This document shows positions 43,771 through 56,649 of a stretch of DNA of 64,000 nt, in pieces (position 1 is the stretch's first letter; each line of letters begins with the position of its first letter). Source of the DNA: Pictodentalium vernedei (Eukaryota > Mollusca > Scaphopoda > Dentaliida > Dentaliidae). Where the stretch lies: contig CM062293.1 in the NCBI GenBank assembly GCA_031216915.1, positions 155,070,285 through 155,134,284 of the forward strand, written 5' to 3'. The position numbers and the translations under genes are program-made. The notes beneath the pieces are model-generated. The model ran no database searches and was not told the origin of the DNA. It was given only the letters and a program-made list of their open reading frames with translations.

Positions 43771-43859
43771 GTCTGGGTCATTGGTAAGTATAAAAAATAT
43801 ATAAATTACTATAAATTTTTTAACATTTTTATACTGTACCAATGACCCAGACATAGCTG
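43771..43859 (-). other. Internal complementary region (ICR) of DIRS element A
   Basis: GTCTGGGTCATTGGTAAGTA at 43771 runs through ...CCAATGACCCAGACATAGCTG at 43859. It contains the complement of both element ends side by side, the diagnostic DIRS feature used to close the circular DNA intermediate. Confidence 0.85.
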
Positions 43860-44069
43860 AATAGTAAAAAGGCTGGAGGGCCAAGGACATAGAGCAAAAT
43901 GGAATACGCTCAATAAAATAAAATAGAGTCATCCCCTGTAGGGAAAAAGAAGTAATAGGCCTTACATGTATCTTTCTTATTTATGATAAATTAGAAAGAT
44001 ACAACACCTTCCAAAATTGAGCTTCATACATCCATGTACTCTATTAATATCCAATATAATCCTTATACT

Positions 44070-47000
44070 AACAAGAGGCCCCACAGGGCCTGAGGGCGCT
44101 CACCTGATACTGGCCGAGTCATATCACCAAAATAGCAAGGGATTCTGCCTTGTGGTTATTATCAGTTTTTCAACATAAAAGTGTTTTCTCTACTTAGTAA
44201 CCCAGAGTGTTCATATGTTAGATCCCCATATTGGGTACTCAATAATTTATCTATTTATTTATTGGAATTTAAGGTCACTTTCTAAGGCTACATCATTACA
44301 GAGGCATAATTATAATATCAGGTTTGGTCAATCGTTTATGCCTATTACTGCCCACTTTACAGGGCTTTCAACGCAGGAATTGGTTACTGGGCCCAATTTT
44401 ATCAATAAACCAGAACTTGAACAAATTTCAATTTGCCGCTTCTAAGAAAACTAAAAATCAAATATCAAAAGATTCTGAGAGGAGTATCAGAAAAAAAAGA
44501 TTTTTTAAGAATATTTCTCATACTGAATTAAGTTATACATTGGGCTCCCATAGGGAACCCAAAAACAAAAGCTTCTGAAGCAGTGGTTTGGGAGAAGAAG
44601 ATTATTCAACGTTATTCCCATTACCTACAGTGTTAAAAAATGATGACCTCGGCACTTTTAGTCCTGGAAAAGTACTTATGATAAAACCAATGGCATTTTT
44701 TTCACCATTCCTTTCTCCCGGCCCTAAGGAAGCTTCACATTGTATAAAAATTCTCAGTGCCATGTAGTTCTGGAAATATGGGCATTCAAAAAAAAAAAAT
44801 TTTTTCAGCTCCTGTAGTTGCCGTGGGGGACAGGAAAACAATTTTATGGCATAAATTAGGTATTTGTGACCCAATAAGCCCTCATATCAAATTTGGTTCA
44901 AATCGACCTCTTGGTTTGGAAAATAAAAATTTTGGTATAATTTGGGCTTCTACAGTGAGCCCAAATATGAACCAAGGGACTTGGCTTTAACAAACTTCAC
45001 TCTCAGCCCCCCCCCCCCCCCCCCCCCCCCCCCCCCTACGAATGCTGTACATCAAATATCAAAAGATTTTGACTGGTGGATCTGAAAAAAAGATTTTTTT
45101 TAAAGAATATTGCTCATATTGAACTAAGTTATAATTTGTGCTCCCACAGGGAGACCAAATATGAGCCGAAGGACTTGACTTGAACAACTTGAATCTCACC
45201 TCCCTAAGCATACTGTATACCAAATATCAAAAGATTCTGACCGGTGGATGCGAAGAAGATTTTAAAAGAATATACCTCGTATTGCACTAAGTTACAATTT
45301 GGGCTCCCAAATATGAACTCAGGGACTTGGCTTGAACAAACATGAATCTCACCCCCCTAAGGATTCTGCATACCAAGTATCAAAAGAATCTGATTTGTGG
45401 ATCCGAAGAAGAAGATTTTCAAAGAATATCCCTCATATTGCACTAATTTAGTTTAAACAATATTTATTCAAAAATTGAAAAATGTATGCATTTCACAAAC
45501 AATAGCTGAGTAACGAGAAATATGAACAGCAAAAAGTACAGTATTATACATGAAACAACTAAAGACATGGAAATGTGTTACTGTGTAAGAGGGGGATTTG
45601 ACAGAAAGCTTAAAGCTTATATATAAGTCGTCTCCCGATTTGCACTAATTTGAACATTTGGGTTCCCACAGGGAACCCAAATATAGACCGAGGAATTTGA
45701 GTTCAACAAATATGTGAATCAATGTTCCAAAGATGTTATATGTAAAATATAAAAGCTTTTGGAGCAGTGCTTTAGAAGAAAACGATTCTTTAATTTTTTC
45801 CCATTGCCTACTGTGTTAAAAAATGCTGATTCAGCAGTTTTTCAGAGTCCCGAAAAAGTACCTTATGATAAAACCGATAGCAATCTTTTTTGACAAATTT
45901 TTTCTGTTGGTCCCAAGGAAGGTTCACACCAAAAAAAAAATTCTCACTGCTGTGCAGTTTTTGAGATATGGGCGTTTTAATTTTTTTCTATTTTTAGCTC
46001 CTGTGGTTCCCACGGGGCTACAGGAAAAAAAGATTTCTGCATAAATTAGGTAGTTAGGTCTCATCTACTCATCAATCTAAGACAACCTGCCAAATTTCAA
46101 GAAATTTGCGTAAGATAACAATTTTTAAAATCAACCCACACTGCGGCTGCTGCAGCAGCCACTGTGTGCAGCCAACTGAGACCAAAATAGGACGTTCTCA
46201 TCTGGACATCAACCCGAATATGCAGATGAAATTTCGTGATGATCAGATGAGAACTACGGCCTGTAGGCTGCGCCATACAAAATTCACGATGGCTGCTGCA
46301 GCAGCCAATGTAAGCAGCCAGTCATAACCAAAATATGACGATCTCATCTAGACACCAACGCGAACATGCATCTCAAATTTGGTGATGATAGATAAGAACT
46401 ATGGCCTATAGCCTGTGCCGAACAAATTGTGGACAGACAGACTCACAGACTTCCGCATGCCCCATGACAATAGCATAGCTTGACTTTGTCAAGAAAAGCT
46501 AAAAATTGAACTAATAAAAAACAACACAAAGTCTTTTCAAGATACTGTACTTTTAGATTGTCATTACCGCAAAGTAGTCATGTATAATTTAAACAAGGGA
46601 TTCTGCCTTGTTATCAGTTTTTTCAACATAAAATTGTTTACCCTACTTAGTAACCCAAAGTGTTCATATGTTAGATACCCATATTGGGTACTCAATAATT
46701 TATCTATTTATTTTATTGGAATTTAAGGTCACTTTCAGCATCTAAGGCTACATCTTACAGAGGCGTAATTATAATATCAAGTTTGGTCAATCGTTTATGC
46801 CTATCACTGCCCACTTTACAGGGCTTTCAATGCAGGAATTGGTTACTACTGGGCCCAATTTTATCAATAAAGCAGAACTTGAACAAACTTCAATTTGCCA
46901 CTTCTAAGAAAATCAAAAATCAAATATCAAAAGATTCTGACAGGAGTAACAGAAAAAAAAGATTTTTTAAGAATATTTCTCATACTGAACTAAGTTATAC

Positions 47001-48755
47001 ATGGGCTCCCATAGGGAGCCCAAAAATAAAAGCTTCTGAAGCAGTGTTTTGGGAGAAGAAGATTCTTCAACGTTATTCCCATTAGCTACACTGTTAAAAA
47101 ATGATGACTCGGCACTTTTAGTCCTAGAAAAGAACCTTATGATAAAATTTTTACCATTTTTTTCTTCCGGTCCTAAGGAAGCTTCACACCATATAAAAAT
47201 TCTCAGTGCCATGTAGTTCTGGAGATATGGGCATTTAAAAAGAAAAAAATTTTTTAGCTCCTGCAGTTCCCGTGGGGGACAGGAAAACAATTTTCGGCAT
47301 AAATTAGGTACTTATGACCCAATAAGCCCTCATATCAAATTTGGTTCAAATCGACTTTTTGGTTTGGAAAATAAAAATTTTGGTATAATTTGGGCTCCCA
47401 CAGTGAGCCCAAATATGAACCCAGGTACTTGGCTTTACCAAACTTCACTCTCAGCCCCTAAGAATGCTGTACATCAAATATCAAAACATTTTGACTGGTG
47501 GATCTGAAAAAAAAATTTTTTTTAAAGAATATTCCTCATATTGAACTAAGTTATAATTTGGGCTCCCACAGGGAGACCAAATATGAGCCGAAGGACTTGA
47601 CTTGAACAAACTTGAATCTCACCTCCCTAAGCATACTGTATACCAAATATCAAAAGATTCTGACCGGTGGATGCGAAGAAGAAGATTTTAAAAGAATATA
47701 CCTCGTATTGCACTAAGTTACAATTTGGGTTCCCAAAGGGAGTCCAAATATGAACTCAGGGACTTGGCTTGAACAAACATCAATCTCACCCCCCTAAGGA
47801 TGATGCATAGCAAATATCAAAAGATTCTGATTTGTGGATCCGAAGAAGAAGATTTTTAAAATATATCCCTCATATTGCACTAATTTGAACATTTGGGTTC
47901 CCATAGGGAACCCAAATATGGACCGAGGAATTTGATTTCTACAAATATGTGAATCAATGTTCCAAAGATGTTATATGTAAAATATGAAAGCTTTTAGAGC
48001 AGTGGTTTGGAAGAAAACAATTCTTTATTTTTTTCCCATTGCCTACTGTGTTAAAAAATACTGACTCAGCACTTTTTCAGAGTCCCGAAAAAGTACCCTA
48101 TGATAAAACCGATAGCAATTTTTTTTTACCAATCCTTCCTGTTGGTCCCAAGAAAGCTTCACACCAAATAAAAATTCTCACTGCCGTGCAGTTTTTGAGA
48201 TATAGGCGTTTTAATTTTTTTCTATTTTTAGCTCCTGTGGTTCCCACGGGGCTACAGGAAAAAAAAATTTCTGCATAAATTAGGTACTTATGACCCAATA
48301 AGCCCTCACATAAAATTTGGTTCAAATTGGCCTCTCGGTTTAAAAAATAGAAATTTGGGGTGGGGCCAAAATTTTTGCTCCTCCCATAACATCGCCAAGT
48401 ATAGACCTACAAACTTCTCTTGAACAAACTTGAGTCTACACCTCAAAAGGAAGCTGCATACCAAATATCAAGTCTCTGCTATTGCTGGTTCTTGAGAAGA
48501 AGATTTTTTAAGAATTGGAGCATTTTTGCCCCACCCCTCTGCTCAATATGAGCCGAAACCTAATTTGCCCAAAAATCAAAATGCCGCTATATAACCCCTA
48601 CTCACATGAAATTTCATTAACATGCGGCCAGTGGTTTGGAAGAAAAAGACCCAAACACCACCTTCACGCCGGACGACGGACGACGGACGCCGGACGACGG
48701 ACGACGGACGAAAAGTGATCAGAAAAGCTCACCCTGACTTTCAGTCAGGTGAGCT
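44070..48755 (-). mobile_element. Family A tandem-repeat element copy 3, with internal duplication and nested inserts
   Basis: Ends read AACAAGAGGCCCCACAGGGC (44070) and GTCAGGTGAGCT (48755), the reverse of family A ends, including the 5' hairpin (minus strand). It interrupts DIRS element A, whose sequence resumes with AATAATTTTTAAAG. Two halves, about 44131-46075 and 46595-48300, are duplicates of each other and include the same SINE-like segment (near 44243 and 46693). Between them at about 46080-46500 is family B-type sequence with the hairpin end CTTGACTTTGTCAAG. Near the 5' end is GACGACGGACGCCGGACGAC, a short GACGGAC-like repeat. No coding potential. Confidence 0.82.
45450..45639 (-). 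mobile_element. Short retroposon, second copy, with 12 bp duplication and paralogous empty site
   Basis: TTGCACTAATTT at 45438-45449 and 45640-45651 flank 190 bp whose minus strand starts GGGAGACGACTTATATATAA and ends GAATAAATATTGTTTAAACT. The duplicate half of the host element near 47875 reads TTGCACTAATTT once, so it is the empty site. Same family as 17578-17788. Confidence 0.9.
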
Positions 48756-49179
48756 AATAATTTTTAAAGTAAGCCAATAAATAAAGTAAGTCTAGAGAAT
48801 AGAGACTCTTATACTCCTAAAAGTGTCTGAGGATTGCATAATCATGTCCGTTGACATATGCAATATTCAAAAGCTATACTTTAAAAACTAAGACTTGAAT
48901 GAATTTTAAAAACCTAAACTTCTCACTAAACAACCATCCCAATAACAGCTCAGAATTACTAACTCCGGAGGAGGTATCCCCTTGTTTTCATAGTAAAACA
49001 GGTGACCCAAGGGAACACCCTCCCCCCCCCCCCCCTTTTCTTGCCCTAGGTCAAATAGCCCAGAGCGAAGAGGGCAGTCGAACGGAGACACTGCCGAAAC
49101 AGACAGCCTACCTAGCTATAGTAGCAACTGTTAAGTGAATGACATTCTGAGCAGTAGATAATAGACCTAACAATAGAGG

Positions 49180-51040
49180 CCTCCAGAAATGGACTCGATA
49201 TTTCTGAGATAAAATTCATGAATGTGGATGGCTGAGCGCAATGAGCGGCCTTCAAAAATCTATAATAGCGACACTATTAATGTAAGCCCAAGAAGTAGAA
49301 GAACTCTTACTTCATGAGCCGAAATCTTAAGCACAACTGCTAAGTCAATGATATACCATAAGCAGTACCGATAGTTAATAGAATCCATTAACAATAAAAT
49401 GGAGTGTAACGTCCTTCTACTAGACATCAAAGACAGAAGAAGCTTACGCCCATAGTAATAAACAGATATCTGTTTATAAATACATAAACTGTACCCGGAA
49501 AGAGTAAAGGCCTATGCCCATACGAAGACGGAAGGACCTTAAAATAATAGGTTCCGGATAATAGGAGCCTAACTCTTATACAACAATCCAACCTAAATAG
49601 TAACGGAAGTATTGATTCCGAAACTATGAAAGTGAAAATCATCCATCGATAGTGCATGAAACTCACTGACTCTACAGTAAAAGAGAAACCAACAGAATTA
49701 CTGTCTAAAAGGTCAGAATTTGAAAACTACTGTTTCCAGAGGCTCAAATGATTACTTAGCTAAATAAGAACCGAAGTTAAAATCCGTATAGGAATTTAAT
49801 CTAAAGATTCTAAGTCTATTTATCAAAAAGTTACTAACTGACTTAGATAAAGAGACAAAAGACTCAATTGTAAACTATCGTAGAGTGCGTAGGTATGAGG
49901 TAACATAAACCTATAACCTAAATAATAACAGGCTGCAGTAGATCTTGTGAAACAAGTATACTAAAAAATAGCAATGAGTAGTATGGAGGGATCAACAATA
50001 TGAACATAAAGATCCCTACACCACGGCGGAAGAGCCTCCACTTTAGCCGCATAGAATAGCGAAGAAGAGGATCTCCTATAGTAAGAAATCGCGTCCAAAG
50101 CTCGTCCAGTACAGTGCTTACAATGCAATACGGACCACACAACGGAATACATGAAGGTTGCGACCTTGCTGGTTGTGATAAAGATGACACGATTTACCCA
50201 GTGAAAAAGATCCTCACATAGAGGAAGATTTCACGTTAAGACCCACAGTAGACAAGAGAGTAAATTACTCATGATCTCTGTGAAGATAGAGATGCTATCA
50301 ACAGAAATGTATTGTGGTTGTTTATCTTAGCAATACCTGCTAAAACAACAGCGCCGGAGGATACGCGTATCCTAACATTCCGTCCTATAGATCAATAGAG
50401 CGTTAACAATATTAGCTCAGAGATCTGGACATGCCAACACATACGTCTGCAATTGATTAGCAAGCTGTGTCATAAATAAATCATCATTGGGCGCTCCCAT
50501 AGATAGCAAATCTGATTGAATACTTGTTTGTTGAGAGTCCATTCTGACAGCAACAAGCGACCCGTAAGAGAACGGGAGTCCGATAAAACCATCAGACGAC
50601 CCGGAATATGACGGACCAAAACTGAACTTGGTGTACTATAACCAACAGACGGATTCTTTCCATTAAATTGAATAACGGAAACGAAAGAGTGCCTCCCTGG
50701 TTCCGGAGATACGCCACTACTGTCGAATTAAAGGACAGGAATTTGGGCATGCGTTTCTGAATAATGTTCATGCAATGACATAAAGCAAGCCTAAAAAACA
50801 TTATTCCGCGGAAGAAAACTGATTGCTAAAAGACTGCGGAACCCAAAGACCCTGGCACTTCGAATCCGTAGGGATCAGTATTATATCCCAATCTGTTTGA
50901 CTGGCAACCGTCATAACAGCCACACTCGGGTCCGGCAACTGCGGCGGCACTCTCTGAGTCAACCACCGAATGTTTGCCCCAGTCTGAATCTCTTGTAACA
51001 CTAGAAAGACAAGAGAACGTGTAATTCGAGCAATTCATGG
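49180..51040 (-). pseudogene. DIRS element A RNase H and tyrosine recombinase remnants
   Basis: RNase H part: IRWLTQRVPPQLPDPSVAVM followed by the equivalent of TDASQTCWGATLSPTDLKC in element B (here TVASQTDWDIILIPTDSKC; the first catalytic Asp is lost), about 51000-50840; VVAYLRNQGG about 50690. Recombinase N-terminal part about 50150-49960 (GRALDAISYYRRSSSSLFYAAK; element B SLDALSNCRRSSSSLNYAAK). The rest is too broken to read the recombinase active site. Many stops and frameshifts. Confidence 0.72.
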
Positions 51041-51049
51041 ATTGCCGAA

Positions 51050-53740
51050 AAGTTGCCGTCGAAGAGAAGCTCCTCCGAGAACGAAGCGACTCTGAGAGAG
51101 TTCTTAACCTTACTATCCACGCCTGTGGATGTAGCTAGGGCTGCGTCACGTCTAACTAACTCCAATCAGCCACTGAAGGGCGGAGTTATACGTGAACAAA
51201 CTACTTTCCTCAAAAGAAATTACATTGAGAATAATATCCCGTAAATCTTTTCTTGAAGACGTAATGATAACGCCTCAGTAAGGCGGATTACGTATAATAA
51301 AGCATCTAAGTTAAGTCTACTATACATAATGTCGTTCCCAACATTGAAATTGGAAAAGACATAAACGGCGAAAAAGAATATATGCAGTCTTTAATCACAC
51401 CGTCTAGACGCATATGAACTCTCGGTATGCCCTGCTCTGCCAAAATAAACTATTAGTATAAATGATAAAATGGCAGAAATGAGCAACGCGGACAAGAAAC
51501 TAAACTATCATGCTTAGTAGCAGGCTTGTATATATATATATATATAGCGTCGAAAAATAAAACACATGTTGTAATGACAATATTGGACTGCGTCGGTAAG
51601 TCAGGGACAATGTCCCTGAACCGATCGAAAAATCCGAGTCCAATGACGCTATAAGTCTCTTATCCAAGATCGCAGCAATGAAGTCCGAAATAATAATCAC
51701 TGGAAGATAATGCCAGAAGATATGAAAGGCATCTTCCGATACTACTAAAGGGAAAACTCGAAATCTTTCGAATCCCTTTCGCCATCCTGTCGGACCCTAT
51801 AAAGCGTTCGGCTCGTCCGTACCTGATGCAACCGTGGACCGCACCGACCCAGCGCCGTCGGATAATTCCTGATTCGACCGAGAAACTGTCAATTGCTGGG
51901 ATGCTGCGAAACAACTGTGCTAACTCGGATAGCACGTCCGTCACTGAGGCCTGAGGAGAAGCGGTCTTACGATGCATTGCCGCTGGAAGCTCCGTGATCG
52001 TTACCCCCGTGCATACTACCAATATGCGAGCGAACGGAGTGTATAGGCCTCGTGTCCCTTGGCTACCGGATGGCGCGACCTATTCGCCGTGGAATTACTG
52101 AATGCCGAAACTGATCGGATACTCGAGGTCACCTAGCCAATGTGCGGTCGTGTGCCCTGCTGTGAGGATGAGGAAGCATTAAAGACAGTCTCTCGGACTG
52201 TCAATATAACGGAGCGTCCCGACCGACGGACATAAGCTCCGAATGTAAAATATCTGAACCACAACATGCGGTCCCCTATGTTGTTGGACGAGACAGGGAC
52301 CTCTCTCGCTCACAGCCCGGACGGACCTGGACAAGCCAGGAACCGGACTAACAGGCTTCCTCCGATCTATCCTCAATCTGCCGTCACTGGGTGAGTACAA
52401 AAGTAATTAAAGTGCTCGCATCACCCAAATCTCCTTCCTAGACCGCAATGGACGAACCCGGCAGCCGAACCATTCGATGAATGTACGCTACACCGGGTGA
52501 GCTAGCGAATGTCACTCCGTAGGCGATAGACATATTCCATGAGCACTTATTGCCGCTAACTCTTCATTAACTATGACGACAGAGGCACACTTTTGAAAGA
52601 CATCTCCATAACTCTTCGAACAAGAAACCAGAAATGCTTGGTTAGCAAGCATAAAATAATAATATATATATACCGTCGTTCAATAATTCGAAAGTTTGTG
52701 TGACATTATTGGACTATGTCGGAACTGAGGGACGATGTCCCTGAACCGAACCAAAAATTTCTAAGTCCACCGACACTATCAGTTTCTTATCCGGCATCGC
52801 AGCATTCTGGTCCGACGAAAGAAGCTGTAGAAGACCAAGTCAGATGACATACACAACAGCATATGTTGTTCCGAAAGGGAAAGCTCGAAATCCTCCGAAT
52901 CCCTTTCGGTATCCCGTCGGACCGGATGAAACTTTCGGACGTCCGCACCCGCTTCCGTGGAGCGTCCCGACCCAGCATCGTCGGATAAAATATATGCGAC
53001 AGATTCAGTTGATGCTGGGATGCTGCGATAAACTGTGCTATTAAGGAAAGCACGTCCGTTCCCGAGGCCTGTGCAGTAGAGGTCTTACGATGCATTGCCG
53101 CCGGAAGCTCCGTGTACGTTGACTCCCGCACACTTCCTATGCGAACGTCCGAAGTCTGCAGGCCTCGTGTCCCTGGCTACCGGATGGTGTGACCTGGTCG
53201 CCGAAGAATCCTTGATCGGCGAAGCTGGTAATATATCGGCGGTCACGCAGCCAAGGTGCGGTCGTGTGCGCTGACGAGAAGAGGAAGCCTTAGCAGTCTC
53301 AGCGGACTGCCTATACAACGGAGCGTCCCGAGCGACGGACGTATGCTCCGCTTACGACACATTTTGTACCACAACATCTGGGGCCAGATGTTGTTGAACG
53401 AGAGAGGGGCCTCTCTCGCTTGCCGTCCGGATGGACCGGAACGAGCTATGAACCGGACTAAAAGGCTTCCTGCGTTCTCCCTCCGATCCGCCGTCACTGG
53501 GTGTGCATTAGGTTAATTTATAGTGCTCGCATCACCCCAAAATTCCTTCTAGACCGCAACGGACGAACCCGGCTGCCGAACCATTCGGTGAATGGACGCT
53601 ACACCGGGCGAGCTAGCGGACGTCAAAGGCCGTCGAACCTACTAGGGTCCTCTTAGGCAATTGGCGTATTTACATGAGCACTTTTCCGCTAGCCCTTCAT
53701 TAATTGTGACGACGGAGGCACACTGTTGGAAGACATCACA
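51050..53740 (-). pseudogene. DIRS element A gag remnants with tandem N-terminal duplication
   Basis: A unit of about 1.12 kb occurs twice, about 51530-52650 and 52655-53760. Each has GAGCACTT near its minus-strand start, TELPAAMHRKT, KTA.PQASVTDVLS (KTSTAQASGTDVLS) and a GGGAC.ATGTCCC palindrome. Element B has a single KTAASQASVTDLLSQIAQ. The gag C-terminal part (about 51250-51060) occurs once. All frames are broken. Confidence 0.75.
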
Positions 53741-55072
53741 GATACATCACCCTAATCTTGATCGTCTGAAATAGAAATTGATAAAGTAGAGTGACCCTGC
53801 GGGGAAAGGACCGGAGTGTCCAAATCCCCAACAACATACCGTGACATACGCTTCCCATATTGTCATCGAAATCATACGATACAGAACAGGAGTTAATGCG
53901 AGTACACTGACCACATATAGAATGATAATAAAGTCAGAGGAAGACTTCCTCTTAAAACAATTGATCAATATCCTTTCAATGTGAAAAGAAAACAAGTCCT
54001 GGTACTCGCACTAACCCCTGGCAATCAAAATACATAATAATAATATGATCCATTAATATAGAAAAAATAATTGAAATCAAAATATTTTGAAAAAATATTT
54101 TTTCAGAACAGCCCAAGTTTCTGAAAAGTAACATTGAGCCCCAATGGATCCCAAGCCTAAGTGTGGACAAAAATTTTAAAAATATTTTAAACAATTTATT
54201 CAACACTTACGAACAATAATAATGTATCTAGTTATGATTAAAATAACATCAAGATATTATTTTTTAGAAATCCCCCCTCACACAGAGGGCTATTGTAAAT
54301 GTAAACAATGAGTGTAAAAACACTAAAATAAGACTCCAGGCACCCAGGCCCGAAATCAGTTACCAAAAATACACTATCTGATGCAAAACAGAGACATCCA
54401 GGGAAGAAACTGCAGAACATCAGATGGTAGATGCAGAACACAACGCCTAACCACCCGTAGGTGAAGACGTAAACATGGGGAAAGAACAGAATTCATTCTG
54501 TTATTCAGCTAAAACTCCTAAGAAAATTTAGTAATAATAATTACAAAAACTATGCCAAAAGCATGGGAGAATAGCAAGGGGGAACTTAAAGGACAGGGAG
54601 AGAGGAAAACACTTAAAAACACAGTGTAACTAAATAATCAGAATGACAACAAAATGGCTGCTGCCTTGAAAATAGGTAACTTAACATAATTTCATCAAAA
54701 AATTTTAAGTTACAGCCCTGATAATATTCTGTCACACATTCTTTTCCTCTCCTCCTTCTCTATCCTCCTTAGAATCACCATTTCACTAATATTTATGTGT
54801 CTGGCATCATTTAAACTGAGATTTATAAGCACAAAGATCAGTCAGATGTTAACTGATGAAGGGCCAAACTTAGAATGATTAATGGCGCCAATTTCGGAAC
54901 GTCCTTGACACTGCGCATGCGCAGTAGGGGCGAAGTGTGGAGGGCCTTTCAGGACATGTTTTCTTTAGTTTTAGATGCAAATTTTGGGGATTGGGGGGCA
55001 AAATTTGTGTTTGGCCCTATATTTTAAGAGTTAGCACCAGCTATGTCTGGGTCATTGGTACAGTATAAAAAT

Positions 55073-56469
55073 AAGAAGATTTTTAAAGAAATTTCCTCAT
55101 ATTGCACTAAGTTAAAATTTGGGCTACCAAAGGGAGCCCAAATATTAACCTAGGGACCCAATTTGAACAAACTTGTATCTCACCGCCTAGAGATGTTGTA
55201 TACCAAATATGAAAGCATTCTGACAGGTGGATCTGAAGGAGATTTTTAACAAAATTCCCTCATATTGTAGTAAGTTAAAATTCAGGCTACCATAGGGAGC
55301 CCAAATATTAACCCAGACACTCGTTGAACAAACTTGAATCTCACCTCTTACAGATGTTGTATACCAGATATGAAAGCATTTTGACAGGTGGATCTAAAGA
55401 AGAAGATTTTTAAAGAAATTCACCCATATTGCACTAAGTTAAAAAACAGGCACTCGATTTGAACAAACTTGAATCTGACTCTCCCAAAGATGTTGCATAC
55501 CAAATATCAAAGCATTCTGACTGATGGATCTGAAGAAGAAAATTTTTAAAGATCATTCCCCATATTGGCTTAAGTTAAAAATTTGGGCACCTGTACTGAG
55601 CCCAAATATGAACTAGAGGTACTGTGAGCAAACTCACAAAGTGAAACCCCACAACCTCCCACGCTTGAAATGTATAAGTTAGATTATCTCCCCTTGGAAA
55701 TGTCAGAACGGAATTATATTGCTTTATGTACATCTTCATATGGAGTTCTTCCATTGTGTAAAGTTTCATGACAATTCTTCAAACGGTTTAGGAGTTGCGC
55801 TTACAAGGATGGACAGACGGTATAAGTTAGATTATCTCCCCTTGGAAATGTCAGAATGGAATTATATTGCTTCATGCACATCTTCATATGGAGTTCTTCC
55901 TTTGTGTAAAGTTTCATGAAAATTCTTCAAACGGTTTAGGAGGAGTTGTGCTTACAAGGATGAACAGACGGTATAAGTTAGATTATCTCCCCTTGGAAAT
56001 GTCAGAACGGAATTATATTGCTTCATGCACATCTTCATATGGAGTTCTTCCATTGTGTAAAGTTTCATAAAAATTCTTCAAACGGTTTAGGAGGAGTTGC
56101 GCTTACAAGGATGGACAGACGATATAAGTTAGATTATCTCCCCTTAGAAATGTCAGAACGGAATTATATTGCTTCATGCACATCTTCATATGGAGTTCTT
56201 CCATTGTGTAAAGTTTCATGAAAATTCTTCCAACGGTTTGGGAGGAGCTGCGCTTACAAGGATGGACAGACAGACAGATGGACAGGGTGATTCCTATATA
56301 CCCCCCCCCCCCCCCCCCCAAACTTTGTTGTTATAACCAAGGGGCTTCATTTTAATACACTTGTATCTGATCCCCTCATAGATGCTGTATACCTAATATC
56401 AAAAGATTCTGATCAGTGGTTGTGGAGAAAATCTTTTTGGGCAAATATGCGGACTCCTCCTTTTTTCGA

Positions 56470-56500
<31 letters not shown>

Positions 56501-56649
56501 CACAGAATACTCTAACACACCATTCAATTCTACTGGTCCTAAGGATGCTTCATAGCAAATAACAGTTTTTTTGCAGAAATTAAGTACTCATGACTCAATA
56601 ATACCACATATTAAATTTGGTTCAAATCAGACCACTGGTTCAGAAAATT
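55073..56649 (-). repeat. Tandem-repeat element fragments between the two DIRS elements
   Basis: 55073-55640 holds family A-type monomers in reverse orientation (AAGATTTTTAAAGAAATTTC, CATATTGCACTAAGTT, GGGAGCCCAAATATTAACC). 55650-56280 is an array of a different 148-151 bp monomer, about four copies, with GTCAGAACGGAATTATATTG and TCATGCACATCTTCATATGG. It closes with GATTCCTATATACCCC, a 19-base C run and AACTTTGTTG, like the family C 3' end. A 30-base C run lies at 56472-56501. Open frames across the array repeat with the monomer and are not genes. Confidence 0.72.

Larger units (their letters stand above)
43468..55072 (-). mobile_element. DIRS-like retroelement A, lacking reverse transcriptase, with large insertions
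   Basis: Inverted terminal repeats at about 43480-43690 and 54870-55065 match over roughly 190 bases with one single-base indel seen. Layout on the minus strand: 5' terminal repeat, untranslated region, two gag N-terminal copies (53740-51530), gag C-terminal part (about 51250-51060), RNase H part (51040-50500), recombinase region (about 50150-49180), 3' region with the internal complementary region (43771-43859). The 3' region is split by a family A element (44070-48755). Reverse transcriptase is absent: gag C-terminus and RNase H, about 1.3 kb apart in element B after subtracting its insert, are about 20-60 bases apart here. Confidence 0.82.
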
